From the NCBI RefSeq assembly GCF_009905375.1, contig NC_133649.1, positions 226,135,275 through 226,199,274 of the forward strand: a stretch of 64,000 nucleotides of DNA, given 5' to 3'. The position numbers and the translations under genes are program-made. The notes under the pieces are model-generated. The model had not been told where the DNA came from and did no database searches. It was given only the letters and a program-made list of their open reading frames with translations. This document shows, piece after piece, positions 1-12,560 of this stretch. Within the stretch, counting starts at the first letter, position 1; each line of letters begins with the position of its first letter. The DNA comes from Apium graveolens (lineage: Eukaryota; Streptophyta; Magnoliopsida; Apiales; Apiaceae).

Positions 1-2511
1 ATTATTAGAAATATCTCCGACTCCCACTATAACGTATTATCTCGGAAATAAATTCTACGTTCTCATACTTGTATGGAATGAAATTATATTTCATAAACAA
101 ACGCACATTATAGGCGTATTGAAATCATAGACAAGTATATATCATTCGTTTATTTAAAACTGTAAAGCATGGCACCATAATCACAACAGTAATTAAAGCA
201 TGGATATCACAAGATAAGATTTCGAAAACTTAACCTCTACCTTGATGTATCCCTCTCGGTCCTGGAGCCTCTACCAATACATAATATAACCTCGGTTAGT
301 CGGGTTGACCAATGATCGACTTATTCTAAGTAGACTCTCTCCACCCGATCTTCACTGTCTCGGGTTCATTTAACTTACGACATCTCACACCTCGTTACTG
401 TCCATTTAAAATCTCGTTCGACACACCTATGTGTTCTTATTACAATCCTTAACAACTCTCGTGTTTTGATCATCTCCAAATTATATTATTAACTTGGCCA
501 AAATGGGCGGTCAAAGTAGTACTTCCATAGTTGACTTTTCACTGAATTACTATTACGCGACTTGCATGCTAGCATTTTTAATAAATCGAAAAAAATTAAG
601 ATTTAAATACGAAAACACCTCAAGGACTTCTTGAGTATTTTTTTGATAATTATCACAAAAGTTTCGATTTGAAAATATGAATTTAAATAGGTGAAAACAT
701 TTCCAAAGTTCGGTCGACTATGGAGTTCTACTTTTCGCGCTAGTTTTACTAAAATACTCATAACACACAAACCGTTAAATCAATCGACACGCAAAGACTA
801 GATAACTTCTACTTTTCAATCAAAAACAAACTCTATCCTTTTTAGAAAACAAATTTCCCAGATTTAATCAAAACAGGGCAGTAGCTAGGCAGTGGTTACG
901 CGTCGTGTAGCATTACTGCGTGACTTTGGTTCCAACATTTTTATAAAATTGGAAAATTAATATTTTAATGAAATTCTTTTTGGGTCTTCTTCCTTACTGT
1001 AATATCCAGTTACCATGTTTTTTCCATAGTCAAATTATAATTTTTAGGGTTCCAAAATTATCACACAACTCCACAATCCGTAATTGTGTTCTCACAGAAA
1101 TGCTTTTCACTAAATCGACCATAACTCCTAAACCGTAAATCGCCTCGCGACGTTCTTTATATGTACCAAAACTAAAAAACAATATATAGATTTTCATGTC
1201 TAGTGGTTCACACTTTACAGATTATTTCATGGCCGAATTCTCTGCAACAAGTCCACTACTTAACAACCACAACAATATCTTGCCATTTCCACTACTTGTA
1301 ACCAACATCAACACATATAATCTTCAAGATTAACTCATCTACTTATTCTTTAAATCATCTAGTGTAACATCCAAGAACCACATCTCATAATCATTAAAAC
1401 TTAACAAGATTTAAACATATAAACCTTAAGCATTCACAATCTCTTAAATCTTGAAACCATATAACAATAATCCTTAAAATCCAAGCATAAAATCTTTAAG
1501 GGTGAAGAGTTATACCTTCTTGGATCTTTAGAACACCTAGGTGGATTGTATTAACCTTGTAGAAGATTGATCTATCCCTAACAAGCCTTAGACTAACAAG
1601 AGAAATCAATAAAATGAGTTAGTAAAATTCGGAGTTACTATTCAGCATCTCCTTCAAACATTTTTATAAAATTAAAAAAAACTTATTTAAATCTGAAATT
1701 TGGTATGAAGCTTACCTATGATATGGAGCAGCTACGGTTAAAATTTCATGATATTTGAGTGGGTATATCTTAAGTTATGAATTTTTATTTCTTGGGGGTT
1801 CTTGGAAATTCGAAAATGGAGAAGGATGGAGAGAATGGCTTTCTTTTGCTTGGCTCTTGAAAGTGTGTTAGGTTATAAGTATACATATGTGGATATATGT
1901 ATAAGAGTTGCACTTGGACAAAGAAATAATAGAAGTATGGCTTTTGATTGTGTGTTGAATGAGAGAAATATGGAGGTATGGTGCATGTACTCCTTGTCTC
2001 CCCCTTTACTATTCACAACATTATTCTAGTTTGATTGACTAACTACTAGTTACACTTCTAACTACTAGTTGGGTGTAGGATTGTGCATGGCCAACTTGCA
2101 TGGATTCCAATTACTTCCTCATTTAATTATCGTTCATGCACTTGTCGTTTTATTCCGATAGTTTTCCCGTAGAACGTTTCGTTTCGCAAGGATTTCGTTT
2201 ATCGTCTATAATCCTTTAATCACTTCCATTCCTTTCTCTTGAACTTAATAACATCTTGTTGAGATTTTTATTTAACGTAGTATTTCCGGTTCTACACCAT
2301 TCTTTACAGATTCTAAAACACGTAGTATGGGTGGGAATCTTCGAATTTCGACGGCTTTTGCATTCACTTATTTCGCTCGTTAAACCAGAATACGTTCTCG
2401 GATTCTCAAGATTCCACTATTCATTTATGGTGAACTCAAAATTTTTGCATAATCACATCCAATTATTATTCACTGAAGTTTTAAAATATTACAAAATTTA
2501 GGGTTCTTACA
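1..2511 (-). mobile_element. Probable LTR of an unidentified retrotransposon
   Basis: No open frame of note. Read on the minus strand, the right border begins TGTAAGAACCC followed by an AT-rich stretch, the style of start seen in Ty3/gypsy chromovirus LTRs. The border at 2511/2512 is abrupt: on its right the sequence becomes a copia reverse-transcriptase relic that lacks its upstream part, as expected if this element inserted there. A TGTAACATCC at about 1359 could be another terminus, but no target duplication links it to 2511. No primer-binding site or gag/pol was found, so family and length are uncertain. Confidence 0.35.
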
Positions 2512-3420
2512 GTTACGAGGGACAAGGCCAAACTGGATGCTAGGTTATTATCTGGAAGTAGTATCTAACAGAAAGCATCAGCGACGAGACTTGAGGATAT
2601 TATGACATATCAGGCACTTATTCCGCATTCTACCTAGAATTGGACTATGGTAAATGTGAACAAGTATACTCCTGGTTGGTGAGTCAAAGGAAGTAGTCAA
2701 TGCACAACAGTTCATGGACTTTGCAGTTACAGATCTATTGGACTCTATATCTCTTCTTCACAAGCTTACTTCAGGTTGGTATGAACTAGTATACTACTTA
2801 AGAAATCGTCAAGGACATGGTATGGCACTCTAACTGAAGCTACAGTTTAATATGAATTAGTAGAGTCATTATATTAATGACTCTCTTATCACTAGGCATA
2901 AACATAATATTATATATGTGTAGTGATATAATGTTCTCAAGATGCTAATGTGCAAGGTTCCAAGTGGATCCTAGAGAATCTAATCGTATAGCTATTAGCA
3001 AGATTTTTAGATATGTAACGGGACTACCAACTCTTGGAGTATAGTACCCTAAAGATATTATGCTTAACATGTTTGGCTATATAGATATAGATTATGCAGT
3101 TTGTAAGAAAGACAGGAGAAGCATCTCTGAAGCTGTCAACATAGGTGATAGGAGAAGCATCTCGGGAAGCTGTCAACTTCGTGGAAGAAGATTGATTTCT
3201 TGTTATGATAAGAAACAACTTCAAATTCAAAAACTATGTGGATACTCTATGACAAGGTACCTTCACACCAGGTATCATTTCTTTCTAGATCATGTCTTTT
3301 AGTCAAAGAGTCACTTGCAGAGACACTTATTAAATCACTTGTTAAAGTTAATCTCTCAAGACTGGTTTGTAGTGTGGGATATCATTCATTGCGTATTAGT
3401 TGGAAATCCCATCTGTAAGA
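2512..3420 (+). pseudogene. Copia reverse transcriptase and RNase H relic
   Basis: Three frames must be pieced together. Near 2512 the sequence reads VTRDKAKL, resembling the start of copia RT. A block near 2580 resembles the APVxRLE motif, one near 2680-2730 the region following FLNGE, and one near 2805 the APRAWYETL region (RTWYGTLTE). From 2955 it reads FQVDPRESNRIAISKIFRYV, the RT-RNase H connection, then IDIDYA (the YSDADYAG region), duplicated RRSIS (the DRKSTSG region), and a tail resembling ADIFTKAL. Stops and frame changes occur throughout, and the RRSIS block at 3115-3165 is repeated. It cannot encode an active enzyme. Confidence 0.75.
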
Positions 3421-3589
3421 AATTCTTAATATAAGTTCACAAGTATTAAATCTTCAATATTTAAAGGACTTGTGAATTTATCAGAAATCTAGTACCTCGC
3501 ACTTAGTGCTACTATCTTGATTATCATGATTATAATGTCATATACACTTGTGGTAGTTAAGTATTATAGCATTAAGTTTGAATATTATT

Positions 3590-5115
3590 TTAATTGATTT
3601 AAATTGTGATGGTAGACAATTCCATTCCATTTCAGTCTCATAATTTAAATTATTTTAAAATAATATGCAGCATAGTTATTTGTATCTTGTACGAATAATT
3701 GTGGTACTTTTAGTATTAGTGATATTATTTAGAATATTTGTTCTAAGTAATCAATGCTCATTTCTTAAATCACTAATTCTAAAGTTAAAGTATTTTCTAA
3801 GTTATGTGTATAAAACTCTCAATATTTTATATGCTTAGAAGTATTTCTAAAAATTACTAATTATTCAGAAAATAATTGCCATGTGTATAACTCATATATC
3901 CTTTTGGTGATTATTCAAGGATAAATATGAATATTTAAGTGCTAGTAAGTATCTAACTCATAGATAGTTAGTATTTATATATTTAATATTTATTTTGGGT
4001 AGTTTGGATTATGGAAATTGAAGCAATTCAATAATTTTATTTGTTTCATAATTCAAACTAACTTAAAGTAAATAAGCAGCATGATTGATTATAACTAAAT
4101 CTGTCAACAATTGATATCTAGTATATTGATTGTAACTTACATGTTATATGTTAATTTTGAGATTTTGGTTTTAGTGAATTTAACAATATTTACATCTCAA
4201 GAATTCACTGAAATCAGAATCATGATTGTAGCATGATTAGTTGTGTGCTAATTCTTGACTTATATCAGTTAATGATACTTAGTTAAGAGTTTAACTATGA
4301 ACTAATTGTGAAGTATTAGTATTTGTGACATTACTTAGAACTCCTCTAAGTAATCAATGCTTATCCTCAGTCACTTATACTAATATAAAAGGTGTAAAAA
4401 TCTTGCTAAAGTACAACTATGATCAATGTAGATAATGCTTTCTTAGAAGTAACCATATGTTGTTCACTTAGAATAATTTTTATACTTATTTGCAAATTCC
4501 TAAACACCTTGATAATAATTACAATACTCAATGGATCAAAGTAAATGGAACTTATGTTTTCCTAAGATTTCAAACAAGACAATGTTGGTAAATGTTGCGT
4601 TATTTATCGAACCAATATTGTTTGAGATACTACAGTTGTTAGAAGTTAACAATTGTATAGAATATGAAATTGAATGCTAATGTTTATTTGACAGATAATT
4701 AGTATTTAATTCATTGATATCTTATTCTAATATATTTGAATTATGATGTTAGATAATTCCATGTCAAATCAGTTTCATGATTTAAATTATATTAAAGTAG
4801 GATGCAACATAATTATTGGTATCTAAAATACTTGACAAGTAACACTCAATGATATATTATTAATATTTTGTTGCAAATAATTGTGAGATTTTAAGTTCTA
4901 GTGTATTTATATGATTTGCTATATCTGAAAGATTCACTATAATTTGAAATTAGCAGCATATTCATTCTTATTAAGATTATTTATGAATAAACAATATTGT
5001 TGGTAATTATTTTATAAAGATAGATTATGGAGCTTTTGACGTGAATGAGAATTACTCTAGACTTTACCCTAAGTGATCAATGCTTTTACAAAAACTCATT
5101 CATATTGAAAGACAA
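3590..5115 (+). repeat. Three divergent repeat units inside C1
   Basis: Related blocks recur. One, with a TTCCAT/TTCATAATT motif and AATNAGCAGCAT-like sequence, lies near 3601-3690, 4010-4085 and 4741-4815. A second, with CTAAGTAATCAATGCT or CTAAGTGATCAATGCT, lies near 3742, 4345 and 5068. The copies are strongly diverged and AT-rich, with a period of about 600-700 bp. The region is missing from the related element D, so it is either an expansion in C1 or lost from D. No coding potential is seen. Confidence 0.5.
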
Positions 5116-5217
5116 AATCTTTCTTTCTCTTTTTAATACTGTTATATCATCAGTCTGAGTCTTTTCAAATCATTTATCTATTTAGGCATAAAAACAGACT
5201 TATGCACTCAAATAGTT

Positions 5218-6480
5218 TTAAGAGAAAATGAAACTTCTTTCTACAGTGGTGAATGCATATTTCATTAAAATCTTTTTGAAATCATTATTGTACATCATTT
5301 CTCTCAAAATATTGAATGCATAATTTTCATTCATTAGAGATCTTAAGTATATTTTATCTCTATATTTCCATATGTTCTGTGATACAGGTTCATCCTCCAA
5401 TGGCCTTCTTTTATTTGATAGTCATGAGGTTGAAAACCCACAACTTCAATCCCAGACTATAAAGACAAACACAGAAATGAAACCAACCAACACTCTCTTA
5501 CCACTAAAATGAAGTATGAATGAGCGTGAGGGAGATAGTGCCTTAGTGCACCACATAAGGAAAGTTCTGAAGTCAACCCAGTAGCTCTGTCTCCTACAAA
5601 GATGAGTAGTATTTAAACCGAGGAAACTGCTAGCCCCTATAGATCTTCTCAAAAAGATGTAATGTTTGAAAAGGAACAAAATAGTTACTAGATTTATCCT
5701 CTCAACAGGGTGCGTCTATTGAAATTCGCCTGTCGGCCAGGGTATCCGATGTAGTGTCACGACTTCAAACATAAACAATTCTTGATGCACAAGGATATGT
5801 TACACACACAAAGGAAGAGTTGACGGAAATAAGAGTTTCGACCATTTTACGGTTAGATTCGATTGTTCAAGGTTCTTTGATGGACCAATTACCTTTACAG
5901 GTGTTAGGAGAGGATACTGATCCAATAGCCATATGTCAGTGGTCAGTGTCTACCTCCCCAGGCTTAAATCCCCTGGATGCATCTGCGGATAGTGGATCTG
6001 ATATAGGTACAGACCGACAACTTGTTGACACTGATTCAGATTTACCTGATGAGTCAAAAGGAAATGTCTTCACAGACATTAGAAGGGAACTTTGATATTT
6101 ATGCTAAATTCTTTGGATCATTGTTTACCTTCCCATAGTTCAAATCTGGAACCCTCAAAAGGAAACTAGCAACTTGTAGATTATGACTCAGATTCATCTG
6201 ACGAGTCTAACAAGGATGGGGATTTGTGAACTCTCATTGCACCACCTGTGACCTCCTTAAGGATGGCTAAGGTGATTTTCCTTACAGGTACAACTGGATT
6301 TTGGAGCTATGAGAGGAGTGATAAACTTGTGAAAATGAGTGTACACATGATTGGAGAGAAGAGTGAAATGCATGTAAGGTACACGAAATAGAATCACACA
6401 CTCATAGTGAGGAAGAAAGAGAAAAACCATATCCCATTCCCTATCCCTAAACTTAGTTCTTGATACTTCGGGTCTCGAAT
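5218..6480 (+). pseudogene. Decayed 3' ORF region conserved between C1 and D
   Basis: Downstream of the pol relic lies coding-like sequence shared with 56215-57450. The best-kept part is 5820-6095, an open frame of 91 codons containing ILRLDSIVQGSLMDQLPLQ and TSPGLNPLDASADSGSDIG. Its counterpart is at 56813-57043 in D. A second piece, near 6250-6420, contains MAKVIFL and VRKKEK and matches 57257-57420. I do not recognise a domain. The position between pol and the 3' LTR is where some copia lineages carry an env-like ORF, so a relic of such an ORF is the most economical reading. Conservation in two elements shows it was once a unit, not that it is functional now. Confidence 0.45.
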
Positions 6481-6759
6481 CTGTTTATGATTGGAACCTA
6501 ACTCTTAGGGACTTAACATTTATAGATTATATTAGAATACTTGGGGCCTAACCAGTTGGGAGTTAACAATTGGTAACAATTGGTTATCTCACAGTTGGGA
6601 GGTATAAGGAGTTGGGAATATTTGTTAACAGGATGATCAACAGTGAAGCCATTTCTGCAGCATTTAAAGGGACATAGTTGATCAGACTATGACTTGTTAC
6701 TTTTTTTCCAACCAAGCGAAATATGAGAACTCCTTCAGACAACAACACATATTTTTCTC

Positions 6760-7160
6760 AAAGGGGGAGATAAAAGCGTATATAATGGTTTGGAGGATAA
6801 CTCAACTAAGGGGGAGAAATAGCGGGCATGAGGAAAAAGGTAAATCATATAACCACAACACCATTATTGTTTGTAACTACGGATCCTATTGTACGGGAGA
6901 TGTGGTAAACACGAAGGTGATTTCCTAGTGATCAGAAGAAGTGGTTTGGTTCATCACTATTCTTCATAAGGGAAGAAGCTGTTTTCCAAAATGGGAGTAC
7001 CATTGGTTTTTATCTGCAGATCTTATTGTACGGGAGAGGTGGCAAATGAAGGTGATCTCTTTTAAGCAGTTGACTCTCATAGGGGGAGAAGCAAGAGATA
7101 TATGTGCTTCTCAACAGGAAATGTGGTTGTACAAAAAAAGCTGCCGATGATTACTTCAAG
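6760..7160 (+). repeat. Repeated polypurine/GGATCC-type units near the C1 3' LTR
   Basis: Several copies of a G-rich purine tract (AAGGGGGAGA type) lie near 6763, 6810 and 7081. A longer motif, CTATTGTACGGGAGA followed by TGTGGTAAAC or GGTGGCAAAT and then GAAGGTGAT, lies near 6887 and 7026. The same arrangement is found in D at 57490-57780. The tracts resemble the true polypurine tract used to prime plus-strand synthesis just before the 3' LTR. Confidence 0.55.
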
Positions 7161-7394
7161 ACTGAGAAATATTATCTGGCAGAGATTTGAAGAACCAAGG
7201 AAATGAAGATGAAACTACTTGAATATCAGTCATCTTTCATTTCAGTTACTCAAGATATCTGGAAATGCAGTATTTGATCCAGAACACCAGTAACATTATT
7301 TACAAGTCCTGGTACTTTACGTTTCCAAGTTGTTAGTTGAGTTATCCTCTCTCATGAATTTGTTTGTTAGGTTTAACAATCAAATATGGGAGAT

Positions 7395-9207
7395 TTTTGG
7401 TGAGACTGCGTAGAACATGACAGGTTAATAATACTACGACTACACAAGAAATTAGAAGAAATGAAGACAAGGCATATACAAAGAATCAAAAGATTAGAAG
7501 AAAGCTTGAAGTCTGTTTACATGTCACTGAAAGAAGCTCATTAATATGTTCATGCCTCAGTGATGAATAAAGGTTAAAGAATTTCAGGGTTTCAGAAATA
7601 TTGAAAATTCAGTGTATAAGTGTCAAGAGAAGATTTCAGTGTATTAACATTGATTGAAGATAGACAGTGTCTGAAGCATAGAAATCTGAAGAATTGAAGA
7701 TATGGTATAGACAGAGGTTAAAGAAGACAGCTGTAGTCTTGAAATTATACTCATTTAAAGGAGTTCATTTATATGTTCAAACATTGGTGAAGAATAGTGA
7801 ATGAAGTAATCAAGATTGTAGTTACAATGAAGACGTCGTCTAAAGTACCAGAAAGGATTCCAGTGAAAGTACAGTGGTTTATTGATAGTCAATATTCGAA
7901 GCGATAAAGTTGTTGCAAGCTTAACAATATAATCAAGACTATAATACGAAGACCTGAATCAGGGTTAGTCGTCTGTGAACCAGGCCAGTTGTACTAGGCG
8001 TCAACAGCTCCTGAAAGGAATCTGGGTATTATTTTTAGAAGAATTGTTAAGTTGAGGAACGTACTTGGATTGAATGTTTATCTGTTAAAGTACGAGAAAA
8101 GGTGTGCGTGGTATACAGCTAAACGGCTCGAGGGATTGGCCAAGTTCAAATTTTAAGTGTTAACTTAAATAAATTTATTAAATGGACTTTAATATAATTT
8201 ATTTTATAAATCTAAATTAGTTTATTTATATAAGTTATATTTAAGTTTATTTTATAAATTAATTTAGTTACAACTTAAACTTAAATAAAAAGAAAAAGAA
8301 AATAAAAAAAAAAGAGGAAAAAGAAAACAAAAGAAAACAAAAAAGAAAAGAAAAACAAAAACAAAAAAAATGAAAATGAAAATGAAAAAGAAAAGAAAAT
8401 AAAACAACCAGACCAAGTAGTGGTCGCAGCTTGTATATGTTCTTGTTTAAAGTACAAAAATAGCACTTGGTTGCAGGTAAGAAATAATACACTCCCTCCT
8501 AGTCGCCAGTTACTTGTTTTTGTTAGTCGCACATTGAATTGCAAAAGCTAGTCGCAGGTTAGAGAATATATCCCCTGGTCGCCACTTATTCCTCAGCCAT
8601 AAGTTTGTTGATACATTCAATTAATTTGTGTGGTTCAATTTCAACCACACATTTTAATTGAATATAAGTCTACACTACAGCAGCAGAAGATTTCAGCAAT
8701 TGAGAATTGTTTTGTTCATCTTCTTCTCAAAAGAGAGCTGGTGAAAATAGAAGCAAAGAGAGACAGAGGAGATACACACTCAGATTCATATATGTTAATC
8801 TCTTCACCGGAGTAACGTTATAATACCCGATTTAACTCTTGTATATTCATAGGGGCATTATAAACGTTACCCGGTAATTAAATCATTAGACAAACAAAAT
8901 TTAGATCATTGTATATGATTTAATTTGTTGATTTTTGTAGAAGCTAGGAACTTTGATGTTCTTAGATTGTAGTCGGTTAATTTATTTACCGGAGTGTAGC
9001 AACACCTCTGGCAGATTTATATATGAATATATACTTCCCCGAATATCTTGTGTTCCTCATTTTATATTCCTAAACACTATTCACCTCAATAACACGGAAC
9101 CACTAACTGAACACTAAATTATATATCCGTAAAAGATTCGAAAGAATTTTTTAATTTAGCAAGTATCGTATTCAACCCCCCCTTCTACGATACTTCGGGA
9201 CCTAACA
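7395..9207 (+). repeat. 3' LTR of C1
   Basis: The left border follows a decayed polypurine tract (ATATGGGAGAT), aligned with the tract before the D 3' LTR. The right border ends with a pyrimidine-rich TTCAACCCCCCTTCTAC block and then GGGACCTAACA, the same terminal block seen in the D LTRs and, on the minus strand, in the E LTR. The expected TG at the left is mutated. Length is about 1.8 kb. The sequence shares only short stretches with the 1,373-bp D LTR, for example CATGCCTCAGTGAT, so it is a different subfamily. Confidence 0.68.
8281..8403 (+). repeat. A/G-rich low-complexity tract
   Basis: About 120 bases almost entirely of A and G with scattered C, inside the C1 LTR. The complementary strand gives long phenylalanine-rich reading frames that are artefacts of this composition. 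Confidence 0.85.
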
Positions 9208-9690
9208 GACAAGGTCTCTTGAACTCATCTATTTTTAACCCCTCTGGAATTTTCATAAAAAAATTCACTATCAAGTGATCCGTAGAGGTATGCAGTAACG
9301 ACGTTCATAAGACCAATTTTTCTTTAGATGCCATACCTAATGAAAAATGAAACGTAATTCTATCCAATACTGGTGAGTATCTCTTGTGATAATCAATGCC
9401 AGATATTTGAGAAAACCCTTGTGCTACAAGTTGGGCTTTATATCTCATTATTTCATTATTTTCATTTGGTTTTTTTTATGATTACTCATTAATCTCAACA
9501 GAGTTCACACCGATTGGTGTTTGGACAATAAGTCTAAATACTTCTCTTTTATGTAATGAATTTAATTCTGTTTGAATTGTGTGTTTCCATTTTACGCAGT
9601 CTTTTTTTTGACTACATTCATCCACACTTTGTGGTTCAGGATTAGAATTTTTGTTGACATCCAATGCCGCCGAATACACAAATACATCAT
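9208..9690 (-). pseudogene. Copia reverse transcriptase N-terminal relic
   Basis: The minus strand contains DCVKWKHTIQTELNSLHKRE (9550-9610), the conserved approach to copia RT, then after a gap FSQISGIDYHKRYSPVLDRI, corresponding to the YxQxxGIDYxETxSPV motif. Further on it reads MNVVTAYLYGSL, the DVxxAFLxG region with its key residues changed, and KIPEGLKI. The YxDD catalytic box is not reached before the truncation at 9208. Frame changes occur near 9470 and 9280. Clearly non-functional. Confidence 0.78.
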
Positions 9691-9799
9691 CGATAATGCT
9701 TTACTTCGATCCTTTAAATTTATGTCATGCACGTAATTTATTGAAATTTTAATATTATTTAATCCCGTATCTTTAGGGACTGAAATGTCTTAAGAGGAT

Positions 9800-11165
9800 A
9801 ATACCACTTCAGGGGTATTTACTTCTCCTATAGCATGTGCCGCTTTTGGGGAAATTTTCTTTATTTTTCCTTTTCAGGGTGCAACATCTTTTATACCGAC
9901 CGTCTACCATGCTTAGGCGTGGCTTTGATTGTATAACCAGTTCTTTTATTTTTGATTTTTGAATTGGTATATATATTTTAGATGGAGTATTTACTGCATG
10001 TTTATGAGATTTTATAACATTTCGAGAATAGTTAAATGGTTCAGGCATTTGGTTTATGATATTTTGCATATGGATCATTCTTTTAACTTCAAATTCGCAT
10101 TGAACGGTATGTGGATCTATAAATGTAATCCCGATATATTTCATGTTGTGCCAAGATTAAATTTATTCAAATGTTTATCTCCCCTCAATGGAGGAAACAC
10201 AAACCCTTCCAAATGACAATCTGCATATCTTGGATTAAATAAGTCTCCAGTTAGTGGTTTAAAATATCTAATTATAGATGTCGAATCAAAACTAATGTAG
10301 ATACATATTCTTCTTTGAGATCTTCGATCTTTGTGATGGAGCAACTAGTATATATACAACACTTTAGAAAATTTTAAAGTGAACAATATTAGGAATTTGA
10401 CCAAGCACTAGTTTTAGTGGAGAATGTTAGGAAGGTGTTCTAATCCTAATAATATTAGCAGCATAAAGTATTGAATAACCCCAAAAAGATGTAGGTAATT
10501 TTGCTTTCAACAAGAGCGGTCTTGCAATAAGTTAAAATCTTTTGATGAAGGACTCGGCTAACACATTTTGTGAATGTACATGAGGAACTAGTTGTTCAAC
10601 TGAGATTTCTACAAACATATAATAATCGACAAAGGTTATAGATGTGAATTCACCAACATTATCTAAACAAATTAATTTAATGCAATGATATGGGAATTGA
10701 ACTCGTAATTTAATTATCTGGGCAAGTAATTTTGTAAAAGCATCATTACGAGTTGAGAGAAGACAAACATGAGACTATCTAATTGAGGCATCGATTAGTA
10801 CCACGAAGTACCTAAATGGAAAAAATGATGGGTGGATAGGTCCACATATATTGTCTTGGATTCTGTCTGGAAAACTTGGGTTTTCAAGCTGAACTTTAGT
10901 AGATATTGATGGCCGAGTAATCAGTTTTCTCAAAGAACATGATGAACATAGGAAGTCATTTTTCGAAAGTACTTTAAAATCTTTAAGAGCATGTCCAGTG
11001 GAATTCTCTATAATACGATGCATCATAGAGACACCAGAATGACCCAATCTTTTGTGCCAAAGTGTAAATGATTTCGGATCTATGAGTTTGGAAGCAATGA
11101 TTTTGTGTGACTCAATGGTTCTAATTTTCATCATAAATAATCCCGAGGAAATCAAGTGAAACTTT
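9800..11165 (-). pseudogene. Copia GAG-pre-integrase and integrase relic
   Basis: At 11070-11025 the minus strand reads LWHKRLGHSGVSMMHRIIEN, the GAG-pre-integrase motif with the first histidine of the zinc-binding set, followed by CSSCS. It continues to DNICGPIHPSFFPFRYF and VLIDAS, the start of the integrase catalytic core. Around 10650 it reads LDNVGEF, which covers the second acidic residue, and around 10480 LPTSFWGYSILYAAN. The C-terminal linker continues to about 9809. Interrupting stops occur, for example before SHVCLLS at 10775 and within LAESFIKRF. Confidence 0.78.
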
Positions 11166-11212
11166 TCTAAGATTTTTTTGTTGCTAGAATTAGCAGAAGT
11201 GATAAGAATGAA

Positions 11213-12560
11213 TTATTTTCCAGCCTCATAAGTGGTTTCGATGTGAAAACGGTTAACTCTAACATATTTAAAACTAAGAAGATTTCTAGTGAACTTACTA
11301 AAAATTAATGCATTTGAAATATTTATGTGTATACCATTAGGTAAGACGAAACTAGCTTTCCCAAAACTTTCGATAATATTAGATACGCCAGAAATTGTTC
11401 CAACTTGAGCTTCAGCTTTGGTTATATGGGTAAAATATTTTTGGTTCCGTGGAAACGTATGAATTGTACCATAATAAGCAATGCATATGTATTCAGAATC
11501 CATTCTGTATATAAATTAAGAAACGTAATTTATTTTATAGGAAGATAACACACTACATAGTTCAAAAAAACTAAAACACACAATACACACTATTATAGTA
11601 ATTATATAAAACTAATTTTCAGCCTCTCACTTGGAAGTTTCGTTAAGTTCATCCGGACCATAATGTTTATTCCTCCAATTGTGATTATCGGGAAATCATC
11701 TATGTTATTGTTGGCGAAATTTATTTCCATAATTTTTTCCATTAATTTAGGAGAAGATTGGTATAGATCAACGAGATATTTTGGGGCATTATAATTACGT
11801 GTCCAGTTCTCATCCATTTTGCACTCATAGCAAGCATTTTCATTTTTCCCTCCTCGTGGTGCTTTTCTTTTACTCTGTGTTTCAGATTGCCACTTCCGGT
11901 GACCAGAGGTGTTATAAGGACGGAAATACCCGTGACTCCGACCTCGTCCACGATATCGACCTTGCCCCTGTCCACCTCTATACCCTTTTCACGTACATTC
12001 TACTGGAATTACATGTTATTTACTTCAGGTAATGGGGAAGATCCTTTTGGATGAGATCGATGATTCTTAATCACCAATTCATGATTCTGTTCAGCAACAA
12101 GAAGAGTTGACAAAAGATCCCCAAACTTAGTAAATTTGTACTTTCTATACATCTATGCTAAGTTGATATTATCGGGGTGAAAAATTGATAGTGTTCTATC
12201 AATTTTTCTTTTCTAAATAACTTTCTCACTACACATAATGAGCCTATAACTTATTTAAAAAAAAACAGAGCTATATGCTCGGACACTCTTAAAATCTTGA
12301 AGTCTTCGGTTAGCCTAATCATTTTCAGCTGTAGGTAGATAAACAAGTTTCTGGCGATCGAACTTATCCTTTAGATTTTCTTATAAAATAAAGGGTTCCT
12401 CGACTTTTAAGTACTCAGATTTTAAATCTTCATGCACGTGGTGTCGGAGAAAAATTATAGAAGTAATTTTTTCTTCAACCGTGGATTTATTTTTGAACTT
12501 TATTGTAGCGCTTAATTTCTTTGAACTCAAGTGCAACTTTTCAACTTATACCCATGATAA
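11213..12560 (-). pseudogene. Copia protease and gag relic
   Basis: A block at 11213-11503 has the character of the copia protease-to-linker region (NALIFSKFTRNLLSF, as in the usual xVLYxPxxxxNLLSV). Gag is at about 11600-12560: a knuckle relic CYECKMDENWTRNYNAPK (11780-11830) keeps two cysteines but has lost the expected histidine and final cysteine. Upstream are an arginine/glycine-rich stretch (11930-11990) and a gag core reading RRLQDFKSV and HEDLKSEYLKVEEPFIL (12290-12440). Several stops are present. Confidence 0.68.

Larger units (their letters stand above)
2512..9207 (+). mobile_element. C1: decayed SIRE-like Ty1/copia element, 3' part only
   Basis: In order: a reverse transcriptase/RNase H relic (2512-3420), divergent internal repeats (about 3590-5115), a decayed 3' coding region (5218-6480), a repeated polypurine-rich zone (6760-7160) and a 3' LTR (7395-9207). 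Long parts match the complete element at 51878-59388 in the same order: 2540-2940 matches 55830-56210, and 5218-7390 matches 56215-58015. The 5' LTR, gag, protease and integrase are absent because the left side is cut at 2511. Numerous stops show it is long dead. The SIRE-like assignment rests on the similarity to D, whose gag is of that type. Confidence 0.72.
9208..12560 (-). mobile_element. Decayed Ty1/copia Gag-Pol, minus strand, truncated in RT
   Basis: Read right to left, the usual copia order is seen: gag with a zinc-knuckle relic, protease region, GAG-pre-integrase, integrase, then reverse transcriptase. The RT stops at 9208 where the C1 LTR ends, so C1 probably inserted here and separated it from RT/RNase H sequence now outside the window. 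Many stops and frame changes are present. No LTR could be defined; 12561-13094 is the place to look for its 5' LTR. It is a different copia lineage from those on the right side of the window. Confidence 0.78.

Noticed and set aside
1802..2029. 75-codon frame in the left LTR-like region
   Set aside because: No similarity, low complexity and a position in noncoding retroelement DNA; likely chance.
1359..2511. A solo LTR with TGTAAC...TTACA ends
   Set aside because: The flanks TCTAG and GTTAC do not match, so a solo LTR is not supported.
5446..5679. Minus-strand 77-codon frame conserved in D at 56450-56671
   Set aside because: It is kept only because the two elements are homologous; the plus strand carries the coding-like signal and the frame differs in length and composition.
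8268..8544. Two overlapping minus-strand frames rich in phenylalanine that look like membrane proteins
   Set aside because: They are translations of the complementary strand of a low-complexity A/G tract in the C1 LTR.
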